Shown here piece after piece: positions 12,589 to 23,244 of a stretch of DNA of 64,000 nucleotides. Position 1 is the first letter of the stretch, and every line of letters begins with the position of its first letter. The stretch covers positions 434,001 to 498,000 of the forward strand of contig JAXRKN010000035.1 of NCBI GenBank assembly GCA_038502055.1, given 5' to 3'. Both the position numbers and the translations under genes were made by a program. The DNA is from Tanytarsus gracilentus. Lineage: Eukaryota; Arthropoda; Insecta; Diptera; Chironomidae. The notes beneath the pieces are model-generated. The model did not search any database and had not been told where the DNA came from. It saw nothing but the letters and a program-made list of their open reading frames with translations.

Positions 12589-14016
12589 TTAATTTTGATT
12601 TTTAAAATGTTTTTTCAAAATGTGAACTTTGAGAGGACCTTTTCGAACACTCATGTATTGACAGTGATCGCATTGAAATTTTTTCGTGATACTTTTGCAA
12701 TCATACTTTAAATGTTGTTTGTAAGTGTTTTCATCTTTGAGAACTGATGGACATTTTTGACATTTTATAGCATTCGGCCAAGTTTTAAATTTTTCATCTT
12801 TTTTTTTGTGACGTTTTAAATGAAATTCAAAATTTGTTTTGTTGTCAGTTTTGTAATCGCATCGATCGCATTTGAGATTTTTTTCTCGATTTTCATCGTG
12901 AATTTTCAAATGATTTTTAATATTACTTTTTGATGTTGATTCATGTCCACAAATTTGACATTTAAACTGCTCTGGATTTTCGTGAAATTTCAAGTGTTGC
13001 TTGAGTTCACTTTGAAATTGAAATTTCCTTGCACAAAATTTGCATTCAAATCTTTTAATTTTGTGAATATTTTCATGTGATTTTAAAAGATGAGAATTTC
13101 TGTAAATTTTGTGACAAATTTGACATTCGACTTCGACTTCATTTTGATTGTGATTAAATGTCATGTGATTCCATAAGCTGCGTGGTTTAATTTTTAAATG
13201 ACAAATTTTGCATTCAACTTTATGACTTGCATGAGTAAGAACGTGCTGTCTGATTTTTGTCAAATTGTCAAATTCTTTTCCACATTGATCGCAAGAATAT
13301 TTTTTGGTGTGATTGAAATATTTCAGATGAATTGTCAAATATTTTTTTGATGAAAATTTTTCATTGCAAAAGTCGCAATAAAGCCAATCAATTTTTAATT
13401 CGTCAGCATGAACTTTTTTTAAATGTGAAGAGAGACTTGAATATGCGGAGTAACTTGAGCTGCAAAAACTACAAAAATGTCTTTGATTTTTCTTCACGCA
13501 TTTGTGAGCTTCAAAATATTTTTTACGTTGAAAATTTTTCTCGCATTTTTTGCATTCATAACTTGACGGTAGAAAGTGAAGTTCGGTGTGATTTGTTAAA
13601 CTTCGTTTATCAAATAAATATTTTTGACAAATTAGACATTGAAATTTGCTGAAATTTGTTGATTTTCTTTTTGATGCGATCACACTTTTTGTCACTTCCA
13701 TTTTGACTTTTACTTTCGGCATTTCTGGCTCCTTCACAGGTAGAAAATAAAAATTTCTCTCTGGATCTTTCTTGACGACTTTTCTTTCATTTTCATCAAC
13801 TTTCGACTCGACTTTCACTAAATCACAAAATTCTTTCTCGTCTTCTTCTTTTATCAAATTCGGAAATTCTTTTCTCGCATCACGAACTAAAATTTTCGCT
13901 TTCTTCAAAACAATTTCCGATGTTGAGTTTGAAATTGCTTCGATCGAGATGTTTTCATTATATTCAGGTTCCTTCTTGATGTTTTGATGATCTTCAGGTT
14001 CCTTTTTGACTTCCAT
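12589..14016 (-). CDS. C2H2 zinc-finger protein B (12 fingers), tandem duplicate
   Basis: Single-exon, 475 residues, paralogue of the gene at 8503-9936 with the same finger order. The N-terminal 109 residues differ by one substitution (Ser to Asn at 30). All Cys/His ligands of the 12 fingers are retained, including the two Cys-ended fingers, so it is likely functional. Differences cluster in the finger helices. Finger 1 goes from STKDSLTRH to FDKRSLTNH, finger 5 from NNLKDIRRH to DNLTKIRQH, and finger 12 from ARKCHLKDH to VRKGPLKVH. The start is the ATG at 14014-14016. Its role is inferred to be a sequence-specific nuclear factor; target unknown. Confidence 0.9.
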   Translation of the reverse strand: MEVKKEPEDHQNIKKEPEYNENISIEAISNSTSEIVLKKAKILVRDARKEFPNLIKEEDEKEFCDLVKVESKVDENERKVVKKDPERNFYFLPVKEPEMPKVKVKMEVTKSVIASKRKSTNFSKFQCLICQKYLFDKRSLTNHTELHFLPSSYECKKCEKNFQRKKYFEAHKCVKKNQRHFCSFCSSSYSAYSSLSSHLKKVHADELKIDWLYCDFCNEKFSSKKYLTIHLKYFNHTKKYSCDQCGKEFDNLTKIRQHVLTHASHKVECKICHLKIKPRSLWNHMTFNHNQNEVEVECQICHKIYRNSHLLKSHENIHKIKRFECKFCARKFQFQSELKQHLKFHENPEQFKCQICGHESTSKSNIKNHLKIHDENREKNLKCDRCDYKTDNKTNFEFHLKRHKKKDEKFKTWPNAIKCQKCPSVLKDENTYKQHLKYDCKSITKKFQCDHCQYMSVRKGPLKVHILKKHFKNQN

Positions 14017-14353
14017 TGTTGATTAATTATTTCAAGTTGTTGACTCTTTAAAAATTAAAGTTTAAATGAGAAATAAAAATTAATTTACGATTTCAAAAGT
14101 TTTTTTGTTGACTAAAAGTTGTTCAGCTAAGAAGAAGATTTTGTTGACAAAAAATATTTGAAATTCAAAAATACGTTACTTTTAATTTTTGTCATTGTTC
14201 AATAAAATTTATTGTTATAAAATTTTAATTTTAATTACAAAAATTAAATACACTCAAGTTTGAGTTTTTTGCCGATTTTTTTGTGTTCTGATCTCGAAAA
14301 AACTTTCATTACTTTTTTATTTCGTGAAAAATTTTAACGATCGATCAAACATT

Positions 14354-14395
14354 ATCTGAGTCATGAACTAATACATGAAGAAAAAATCTTATAAG
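14354..14395 (-). promoter_or_regulatory. Candidate core promoter, zinc-finger gene B
   Basis: TATAAG (T at 14393) and TCAGAT (A at 14357) are spaced 36 bp on the minus strand, identical to the arrangement upstream of gene A. Confidence 0.35.
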
Positions 14396-15695
14396 AATCA
14401 AACTAGCAATTTCTAATTAGAATTTCCTAATTTTTTTATTTAAATTTTTTAGCTTTTTTATGCTTCAAAAAATTTATGCTGTGAATGACTGAATTTTAGT
14501 TGAGCCCCATGTAAAATTCCACAATTCCCTCACAACAAGAAATTAACTTAAAAAATTGTAAAAAATTTGTGTAATAAAATTAAAATTAAAATTTTACTTT
14601 TTATCATTTTTAATTCAAGAATTTTCCTTATGAAAAAATTGGTTGAAAAGTAGAAAAATATATTTTGATAAAGCCGAAATTTTTTTTCATTAATAAAAAA
14701 ACGTAAAAAAGAAAATTAGAAAAAATCCCCAAAGTGTCACAAAAAAGGAAAAATGAAATTGTTGTTAGGGTTGGTCATTCTCGACATAAATTTTTAAGTT
14801 TGATTTTATTTTTTTAAAGCCTAAATTTAAATCACGATAATCCACGTAAATTTCTATAAGCAAAAAGTTCATAAACCAAAAAAGTAATAAAATAAATTTC
14901 TGATGCCAGAAAAAAATTCTATAAAAAAAATGTTACAGAAAAATTTTTGCGTATAAAATTAAAATTTATTTAAATGACGCAAAAGAGATGAAAAATAAAC
15001 ACGAAATATTTCATGAGAAATTATGATGTTGTAAATCCATTAAAATTATGAGATATGAAAATAAATTTACTCTTAAGAAAAAATGTTTAAAATATGAAGT
15101 GAAAAATATATTAAAGAAAATTAGAGGAAAATAAATGAATTTAAAAAATTTTGATGAATTTTTAATTTTTTTTTCAGGAAAAATAATTTTTTAAAATTTT
15201 TATGATTTTTTTTCACGAAAAATTTTCTCTAGCAATTTTAATAACTACGAAATATTTCCACAAATTTCCCTTTAAAGCCTCTTCAAAATTCCCTCCCACA
15301 ACTTGAAGTAAATTTTCTTCTTTCCCTTAAGCCACTTTCTCTCTCCCTCATCTCATCATTGTCGTACAATGTTATTGTCATTATTTCAAGAGTTCACACA
15401 CGACACGCACATAACAATTTTCACTCCTCCACACAAACATCGAATGTCGCTTGACAGTTCTTTATCGCATCTCGTGCAGATGCGTCAAGTCACTTCACAA
15501 TTGCCATTTTTCAGCACCGGTTCAATGAATTTTCTGTATTGAATTTTTGGGAGAGAAGAGGAATTTTTTTTAGTGAATGAAAATTTTTTATGAACTTTTT
15601 AAGGAAATTGTAAAATTTGACACAAAAATATTTAAAATGTGATTTTTAAATTTTAATTTCTTTAAACCGTGTTTGAAAATTCAATTTTAAATAAT

Positions 15696-15860
15696 TTCAT
15701 AACGTATTTAATTTTTTCAAATTTCACTTCTATTCATACCGTATTTAATTTTTTCAAATTTCATTATTTTTATAACGTATTTAATTTTTTCAAATTTCAC
15801 TTATATTTATAACGTTTTTATTTTTTTCAAATTTCAGTTTTATTCATAACGTTTCTTTAG
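15696..15860. repeat. 37-bp minisatellite
   Basis: Units of the form TAACGTATTTAATTTTTTCA plus AATTTCA(C/T)T(T/A)... begin near 15701, 15738, 15774, 15811 and 15848. The spacing is 36-37 bp, giving about 4.5 copies. It is imperfect but clear. Confidence 0.8.
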
Positions 15861-16689
15861 AATTTAAATTTAATTTATTTATTAACGTATTTTTAATTTT
15901 TAAATAAGTAAATTTTATTTATTCCACTTTTAAAATCACTAATTGAAGTCCAGCCTTCGGACGATTTTACTCAATATAAAAAGGATTATTTGAATTTTCC
16001 ACGACAAAGCTAACGACCAGACTTAAAATGATTAATGTCTTCTTTGCTCGAGTTAAAAAAGGATAAAACTTGATTGAGATTGACGAGATTTTTTCCGCAC
16101 GCTTTTAAAAATTACGAAAGGATTTTGACCCGCGTCCACTTTGAGGATCGAAAATGAGACTAAAATTTTTTTTATTCTTTATAATTCAAAGCACGAGTTT
16201 TAATTATTCCGAAAGTCTTTGGATTTTCTCGAAGAAAACTTTCAAACCTTTTCTCTAAATCCCAACTATTGAAATTCACTCGACAACTTTTTCATCTCAT
16301 TAAAATCTTCTCGTATGATTAGCTCAAAGACAATTTCCAACCATCGCACGTAACACAAAAATGCCTAAAAAAGCCACTTTCAAGATTATTAATTATTCAT
16401 TGAGTGATTTCTACCTAAACAAGAGAAAGAAGAAGCGAAATTGAATATGAGAAACGTGACGTGCGTCGAATTGTTCTATGGAGATGAAAAGAAAAATTAT
16501 TCAACTCACATTTTTGTCATTTTTAGAGGAGATAAAAAAGTTTTTCCGGCATTAGAGGAAAACGGATGAAAATTGTATCGAGATGGAAAATGGATTTAAA
16601 TAGAAAGTGTTAGGATGGATGCGATGTTAAGTGAATGGGATTTGGAAAATATTATGGGGGAAAATGAATAATATTTCAATTTTATAAGA

Positions 16690-16870
16690 AGTCAACGTAT
16701 TTTTTTCATTCAAATTTTATGTCCAAATAAAGTTTAAATTAAAAAGATACGTTAAGAAAATTTGATTAAATTTCAAAGGAAATTTTTGTAACGTACTTTT
16801 AAAATTTGAAAAATCTTTTTTATTTTCCTAACTGACAAATTTTCTTTTCCCTACTTAGCCAATTTTGAAA
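16690..16870. repeat. TACGTTA-family dispersed repeat, copy 2
   Basis: It starts with an inverted AACGTATTTTTTTCATTCAA motif and has a direct GATACGTTAAG in the middle. It ends GTAACGTACTTTTAAAATTT, TTTTCCTAACTGACAAATTT and CCCTACTTAGCC, the reverse complement of the block at 59911-59995. Confidence 0.5.
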
Positions 16871-18317
16871 ATATTTTTTTGATAAAAAAAATTAAAATTA
16901 TGAAAAATTAATGCTGTAAACTTACCACAACTCAAAAACTATCATCGACACCTCGCTAACTAATTTCATCTGAAAACAATCGACGATACAGCATTTAATT
17001 GCACGACGAGTCGCAACTAATTATCTAGCATTAACAATTAATGAGAATGAAATTTTATTGCTTCGCTGTTGATGGAGATAATTTTTTCTATGAAGAAGAA
17101 GTGAAAGCGATTTGTAATTAAGATAACGAGTTTGGGGAGAGAGAGAAGTAGAAAAAGAGTTGGAGAGAATCATTAGAGGAATTTTTAAAGAGTTTCGGGG
17201 TGGAGGAACTTTTTTGATAAACTTAAGGGAAATAAGAAAAATTTTCAGTTAAAAAAATAACTAAAGCAAATAAAAAGAATTTAAATTTTTGAAGAAAGTT
17301 ACAAAAATTTACATTAAAAATTATTTAAAAAAATTTCAATTCAAAATTTCCCAACTGAAAATTGTCTATAAACCTTAATTTAAATTCCATTTTTCATCTT
17401 TTTCCAACTACTCGACATTTCGCCTTCGTGAATTTCTTCTCTTCCTCTAGCAAGACACAAAACTTCAACTCGAAAGTAATTTATAATTCTACAATTGTCA
17501 CAACGCGTCTTGAATTGATAACAAATCATGGTAAAGGCTGTGGGAGTCGAGCCAACGCTTCTTCTTCGCCGTTTTAGCTAACTTCAGATGTAATTTATTG
17601 TCGTGAAGATTTTAATACGTAATAGTGGAATTTATGATTAATTCATAGAAAAAAACTTTCTCAATAAAATTATGAATGAATTCTTTGTTTTGGTTTGTTT
17701 TACATCATTAGATAAAGACACAAAAAATATTAAATAAAGATTTAAAAATGTGAAAAAATATTTTTTTTTATTTTTTAACGTATATTAAAATTTTGAAAAA
17801 TTACATGTGTGTGTGACGTCACAAGAAAATAAGAAAAAGTCGAATATATTTGTATAATTATAAAAATAATTTAAAAAGTTGTTAAATTTCTAAATTCTGA
17901 ATCTAATTTCTCAAATTCAAAATTTAAAGGTTTATTCAACTTAAATCCAATTACAACTCTCAGTTTTCTTTTATAATCTTCCGAAAAAAACCCTCGAGAT
18001 GCCTTAATAAAGTGTGAATATGCACCCACCGAGAATTTTTAATTAACTTTTCTCGAAGGGATGAAAGCATGAACACCTGTGAAGAGAAAGTTCCAAGCAC
18101 ACTGAAAAAAAAGGAGAGAGAGAAAGGAAAAGTTCAAGTTTAACTCAATTAAGACTGTCTTGTTGATGGTTGGAGCGAAAAAAAGTTTGACTTTCTTTAT
18201 TAGGCGAGGAATATTTTAATTTTAATGTGAGGGATGAAGATAATGAAATTTTGTGTGCGCGAGACAAAAGAAAGTTGGATTTAAGTGAGTTATGAAAGTT
18301 TAATGAGATTTCAATGG

Positions 18318-18410
18318 AAATTAATCTGGGATTTAAATATTAATCTGGGATTTAAATCGAGGATTTAAATAATAATCTGGGATTTAAACATTAATCAAGG
18401 ATTTACGCAA
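18318..18410. repeat. Short tandem repeat (GGGATTTAAA)
   Basis: AATCTGGGATTTAAA and AATCGAGGATTTAAA motifs recur about five times with spacing of roughly 18-27 bp. Confidence 0.65.
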
Positions 18411-18899
18411 AAATAAACTTATAAAGATAAAAAATTTAAATCCTTTACACTTTTCCTTAAAAAAAGCTTTAAATAAGCTCAATTTACTTCACTCGCAACA
18501 AAGTGATCATCAATTATTCAAAACACGACACTACAAAACTTCTGTTTGCCTTTTTCTCGCTGCATTTCTCATCCTTCACCTCAACTCAACGTCTTCGGGA
18601 AGTTATTTATCATGCAAAGTAGTAAGTGAATGCTCTAAAGAGTTACGAGAGAGGAAATTTCAATTTATAAAATGGAGAGATGAGAAAGTGCACACGGGAT
18701 GTGTAACAAATGCTCGAAAAGCGACGCCATGAAAATTAAATTAGATCTTGAGACGAGTTTGAGGTGCCGGAGTGAGGAAGGAAATTTAATTTTTGGTGTT
18801 GTTGAAGCAAAAACTAATTTCCTACAACGAGAATTAAGTTGTTTGTTGTGTGATTAATCGTTGGGAGAAAAATTTAGGATTTGAGGTTGAAAAACGGAT

Positions 18900-19043
18900 G
18901 AAAATTTTGTTTTAAAATCTGAGGTTAAATTTTTAAACTTTTGATTGATTTTTAATCTTAGAGATGAAAATCAATTTTTTAAATCTGAGATTAAATTTTT
19001 AAACCTTGATTAAAATTTTTTAAGTCTGAGACTAAAATTTTAT
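18900..19043. repeat. Minisatellite arm left of TIR element
   Basis: Units containing AAATCTGAGATTAAATTTTT and CCTTTGATTAATTTT-type text. The same units continue on the far side of the element at 21307-21600. Confidence 0.65.
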
Positions 19044-19466
19044 TAGGGTAGTCAATCATTACTTCGTCAATTTTCCATAAAATCGATATTGAAGTGCAAA
19101 AAAATCTAGCTTGCTGACATAAAATCCTCAACTTAAAAATTTTATCATTGAACTAAGTCTTTCATCTTCAATTTAAGATATTTTTGGAATTTTTCCAACA
19201 ATTCCTTCATGCTTAAAATTAATTAAATGTTTCAACCATAACTTCGTTTTTTCAAATCATAACTTCGTCTATGAAAAAAATCATAACTTCGTCGATTTTT
19301 TTCTTTAAGCTAATTTTTTATAAAAAATTATTTTTGACTTTCTTATGACTAAAAAATATGAGGCGACTTTTTTAAGGTATATTGTTTAGTAAAATAAGTG
19401 CTCTTATACTGAAGGAAGTGCTTGTGTCCCTGAAAAAGACTTCCATTTTTGCACTAGATTTTTTAA

Positions 19467-20048
19467 GCATAACATCCCATAGGTGGTAACACTTTTGTTC
19501 TCATAATTCCGTCTGTTTTTCTGTCTGAAAATTTTTGGGCCATGACCAAGGACTGTGCTTTGAACAGCCATAATATCCATTTCGTCAAAATTTATTCTTA
19601 TATGGCTTGATGGGTATCGTTGAACTCGAAATTGGACCAGCAATCGATTTACATTATTGATTTTTGAGTAATGTCCATCATGGCCGGCCACGGACAGCCA
19701 TAATGTCCATTTTTCAGAACTATGGCTTCATGTACCTCGTTGAACTTGAAATTGAACCAGTAGTTGATTAGCAATGATGTTGCTTTCTCCACTGGATTTT
19801 GATTCCTGCACTATGTCTTGGCCGAGCGAGAAAATAAGATCGACTAATGAGAATATATGTGTGATATATTTGACCAAATAAAATGATAAATATGACACAA
19901 AATAATCGGAGCTACATAATTCACGTCTTACTCCTCTCACGACCAAGATAAAAAAAGATGAGAGAACGAGAAGAAACTATACCTAGCCATTTTTAATACT
20001 GATCTATTACAAATGAGTTACACAGCAACACCCACGTGTGGGTTAAAA
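19467..20048 (-). repeat. Dispersed repeat R, copy 1 (inside the TIR element)
   Basis: The reverse complement matches 42455-42838. Shared text includes AACCCACACGTGGGTGTTGC, GATCAGTATT, GGACATTATGGCTGTCCGTG and a degenerate CAGAC/GGACAG run. This copy carries an internal duplication of roughly 130 bp (the CAGCCATAAT-TCCATTT block occurs at about 19567 and 19696). Confidence 0.65.
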
Positions 20049-20084
20049 TTTTTTTTTGTAAATGAGAAAAAGAATTAATTAACG

Positions 20085-20230
20085 GAAGTGCTAATGCTCT
20101 AAACCGGAAGCGCTTATGTCCTGTACAGGAAGTGCTTATGACCTGATCTGGTAATATAAATTTTCATCTCAAAAGAAGCTTATGACCTATAGAGGAAGTG
20201 CTTATGTCCATCACAGGAAGTGCTTAAATC
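20085..20230. repeat. Tandem GGAAGTGCTTATGTCC array
   Basis: At least five degenerate copies of GGAAGTGCTTATGNCC within 150 bp. Further copies lie at 19397-19440, and related text occurs in the foldback element near 38100 and 38420-38460. Confidence 0.6.
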
Positions 20231-20334
20231 CGTATCAAAAATATGTTTTTTAAAATTAAAACACTTCAAATAAAATATTAAGGAACAAAAGGGTGCAAAT
20301 TTTATTTTTAGAAGAATATATTAAAATCATTTTA

Positions 20335-20620
20335 ATGGAACTGGAACTTAGTTCCTTTACTGGAAGTTAGTTTCTGAACTTGATATAATTTTCTGTGCTG
20401 AATAAATGTATTGGTAGTCGATCTTTATTCTTCTCTGACATGTTTGTTCCTCTGCCAGACATTAGTTCCTGTGCGGGTACTGTATGCTTGTCCGTTACTG
20501 TAACCTCCACTGGAACCACCACTGAAAGTTAAATCATCTTCATATTGTTTTTTCTGCTGGGTGTTGGTTCCTTCATTGGATGTTAGTTCCTCCGCTGGAA
20601 GTTAGTTCTTGTTAGGCTAC
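20335..20620. repeat. CTGGAAGTTAGTTCCT-type repeat array
   Basis: Degenerate copies of CTGGAAGTTAGTTCCT recur through this stretch of the TIR element. The minus strand at about 20436-20530 reads as a Gly/Ser-rich peptide (FSGGSSGGYSNGQAYS), which may be chance or a captured exon. Confidence 0.45.
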
Positions 20621-21306
20621 TAATAATCCATTCAATTCTGATATGCCACAAGTGGGTCACGATACAGCAGTAAAGCACCCACAAGATTATTTCTTACACG
20701 AGGGTGGAAGTCAGAAAGTTCTTGAAACTTTTACTGATGTCATTTCATCTCTTAATGTCCTTCCTAACTATGCTGCCATGTCCCCAAGTGAAATTAAGCA
20801 TCGCTCTGCCTTTTCTTTGCTGAAATTCTCATTTTTAATATTTTGAAGTGAAAATCAACTTGAAAATTTAGAAGATTTTTTTCAAAGATTACGTTATCAG
20901 TTTCTTTGACGAAGTTATGATAAAAAAAATGACGAAGTTATGATGTTGACAAAATTGAACTTTAAACACACTTCCATCGTGAAAATCTGCAAACATATAT
21001 TTTTTTTCAATAGCCAAGAAACAATGAAAGACATCTTCATCAAAACAATATTTTTACAGTGACTTGTTGACGAGAAACGAGACGAAATGTAACGATATTT
21101 TTTTGTATGGAGAAACATGTTATAAGCTTTTTAGCCTCTCTGGTGCTTGATAAAATTTTCAAAGGTACCCAGTTAAATTTGCTTTATTTTTTTACACAAA
21201 CTTTGTCTTGGTACCATATTTTTTTGTTGCTTGTTTAAAATGATATTAAACAAAAATCTTAAATAACGAAGTTATGTTTTAACGAAATAATGATTAACCA
21301 CCCTAA

Positions 21307-21600
21307 TATTAAATTTTGGAAAAAATTAAATTTTTTAAATCTGAGATTAAATATTTCAGCCTTTGATTAATTTTGAATTTAAGAAATTAAATGAAATTTT
21401 TTTAATTTTAGATTAAATTTTGAATTCTAGAAATTTATTAAATCTGAGATTAATTTTGAATTTAAGAAATGAAATGAAATTTTTTAAATCTGAGATTAAT
21501 TTTTTTAACCCAAGATTAATTTTTAGTTCTATTCAACTTTTTAAATCTGTAAATTAAATTTTTTAACTTTTGATTAATTTTTGAATCTAAGAAATTATTT
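21307..21600. repeat. Minisatellite arm right of TIR element
   Basis: Repeats of AAATCTGAGATTAA, TTTGATTAATTTTGAAT and TTTAAGAAATGAAATG continue the array seen left of the element at 18900-19043. This implies the transposon landed inside a pre-existing tandem array. Confidence 0.65.
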
Positions 21601-21744
21601 TTTTTTTTCGGATATTTTATAAATAATTTTTTTATTTTGATTCAACCAATTACCAAAAAAAGCTTTTTAAAACAATTAAAATTCTAATTGAAGGCAATTT
21701 CAATAATTTTCACGGTGACAATTTTTTTTGTCTCATTTTGTGTC

Positions 21745-22355
21745 ATGCGACCTCAAAGTCAACTCAAATTTTTTATTATTCTCGTTTTAATTTTTCAAGT
21801 TGAATCGAAAGAATTTCAATACATAAAATTCAGAAAAGTTTCTTGCGTTGTGAATTTAAATATAATTCATTCAAATTATTCTTGCTTTTCAAAAGCGATC
21901 AACAGAACTTCGACTGGATTGAACATTTTCATGTCGACAAAAAAACCAATAAAATATTTAGATGTGAGTTTTTCACCAAATTTAATCAAAAAAAATTAAA
22001 CGAATTTTTCCAGATTCAATTCACATTTTTCTTCCGCTATGGAACAATCATGCGTGAAATTTTGAAATCACCCAACCTCGAGTGGTGCGAAGTGATGCGA
22101 AAATCATCAACGCATCCACTCTATTCAATTCTGGTTAATATCGTTAATAAAACCGAGCCCAAAGTCGTTCACCAATGTCCATACAATGGCTTCACTTTTG
22201 ACAACAAAATTCCGGACGTTTCATCTTTGCCTTCAATTTTCAGCGCTGGATATTACAAAATGTGGGTCAATGCAACGGACAAAAATAAATCATTGGTTTT
22301 TAATATCGAAACAATGATCGATTGGGTTTCGTCCGAAAAAAATTCGTTTGGTTAA
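21745..22355 (+). CDS. Secreted DUF1091/DM8-like protein 1
   Basis: Exons 21745-21963 and 22014-22355 join in phase (186 residues). The ATG at 21745 opens a clear signal peptide (MRPQSQLKFFIILVLIF, cleavage near VES); the frame further upstream has no ATG. The mature part begins KEFQYIKFRKVSC and continues with CFSKAINRTSTG. After the intron come FFFRYGTIMREIL, EWCEVMRK, VHQCPYNGF, LPSIFSAGYYKMWVNATD and a WVSSEKNSFG tail. This spacing of RYG..MRE, W-C, CPY and P-x-G-Y is typical of dipteran DUF1091 (DM8) secreted proteins. Two NxT/S sites suggest glycosylation. The function is not established; a chemosensory or lipid-binding role is conjecture. Tandem with the next gene. Confidence 0.85.
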
Positions 22356-22462
22356 AAAAAAATTTTGAGTGGAAAATTTTTAAATTACAAAAATTAAAAT
22401 AATTAGTTTAATTATTTAAAAAATGCTTGATTTTTTTTTATTTTTCTCTGAACTTTCAATCC

Positions 22463-23072
22463 ATGAAGACTCGAAAAATAATTTTCATATTTTTAATCTC
22501 ATTTTGTTGCGTTGAGTTGAAAGAATTTCAATTTATAAAATTCAGAAAAGTTTCTTGCAATGTGAATTCAAATTTGATTCATTCAAATTTTTCTTGCTTT
22601 TCAAAAGCGATCAACAGAACTTCGACGGGATTGAATATTTATATAAAAACTAAAAAACCGTTAAATTATTTGGATGTGAGATTTTTTTTTGACTTTTAAT
22701 TTCCACAAAATTAATTTAATTTTTTTACAGATGCATTTCATGCTTTTCTTCCGCTACGGAACGATCATGCGTGAAGTTATGAAAATGCCAAGTGTCGAGT
22801 GGTGCGAAGCTATGCGAAAATCAGCAACGCATCCAATTTTTATAGTGCTGGCGAATATTATCAAAAGCACCGAGCCTAAAATCTTTCACCAATGTCCATA
22901 CAATGAATTCATCATGGACAACAAACTTCCGGATATTTCAAGTTTGCCGTCAATTTTTAGCGCTGGATATTATAGAATATTGGTTAATGTGACGGACAGA
23001 AGTAAATCGATGATTTTTAATGTTGAGTCGATGGTTGAATGGATTTCGTCCGAAAAAAACTCTTTTGGATAG
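22463..23072 (+). CDS. Secreted DUF1091/DM8-like protein 2
   Basis: Exons 22463-22675 and 22731-23072 (184 residues) have the intron at the same codon as in the upstream paralogue, after a Leu-Asp pair. The signal peptide starts at the ATG at 22463 (MKTRKIIFIFLISFCCVE). The mature protein is collinear with paralogue 1: KEFQFIKFRKVSC, CFSKAINRTSTG, MLFFRYGTIMRE, EWCEAMRKS, FHQCPYNEF, LPSIFSAGYYRILVNVTD and WISSEKNSFG. All cysteines are kept. The 107-bp gap to gene 1 indicates tandem duplication. An extracellular product is likely; ligand unknown. Confidence 0.85.
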
Positions 23073-23157
23073 AGAAAATATTTTTTTAATAAATTTTTGT
23101 TTTGTACGAAAAAATTCACTTTCAAATAAATTTTTAATTTCAACTTAAATTTTTTTG

Positions 23158-23244
23158 AACATAACTGACAAAAGAGATCAAATGATTTTTGAGGTTGAAG
23201 CAATGGTTGACTGGATTTCATCAGAAAAAAGCTCTTATGGATAG
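23158..23244 (+). pseudogene. 3' remnant of a third DUF1091 gene
   Basis: A 28-codon frame ending in TAG reads NITDKRDQMIFEVEAMVDW then ISSEKSSYG, collinear with the last 28 residues of the two upstream paralogues. The rest of the gene is absent: immediately upstream is the 3' flank of gene 2. It could be an unequal-crossover leftover. Confidence 0.75.

Larger units (their letters stand above)
12589..14415. repeat. Segmental duplication, copy 2 (zinc-finger B unit)
   Basis: This matches 8503-10335, including the upstream flank. The extent is about 1.8 kb in the same orientation, so the event was a direct tandem duplication with an unrelated 2.2-kb spacer. Confidence 0.85.
14416..19042. other. 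Gene-poor intergenic region
   Basis: No convincing gene over 4.6 kb. It holds a 37-bp minisatellite (15696-15860), TACGTTA-family repeats (about 16690-16870, with a weaker one near 17205-17355), short GGGATTTAAA repeats (18318-18410) and, at its right end, a minisatellite interrupted by the TIR element at 19046. It could contain enhancers or noncoding transcripts, but nothing specific is visible. Confidence 0.55.
19046..21304. mobile_element. 2.26-kb TIR element flanked by TA
   Basis: The left end GGGTAGTCAATCATTACTTC (from 19046) and the reverse complement of the right end GGGTGGTTAATCATTATTTC (to 21304) form a terminal inverted repeat. TA lies directly outside both ends, as expected for TA target duplication in the Tc1/mariner superfamily. 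Sub-terminal CATAACTTCGT motifs are also mirrored (about 19232-19290 versus 20905-20945). No intact transposase frame was seen, so it is probably non-autonomous. Inside are GGAAGTGCTTATGTCC-type and CTGGAAGTTAGTTCCT-type repeat arrays and a copy of the repeat also found at 42455-42838. Confidence 0.7.

Noticed and set aside
17362..17577. 71-codon plus-strand frame with a Ser-rich middle
   Set aside because: No ATG-context, splice or homology support; overlaps the tail of a TACGTTA-like repeat.
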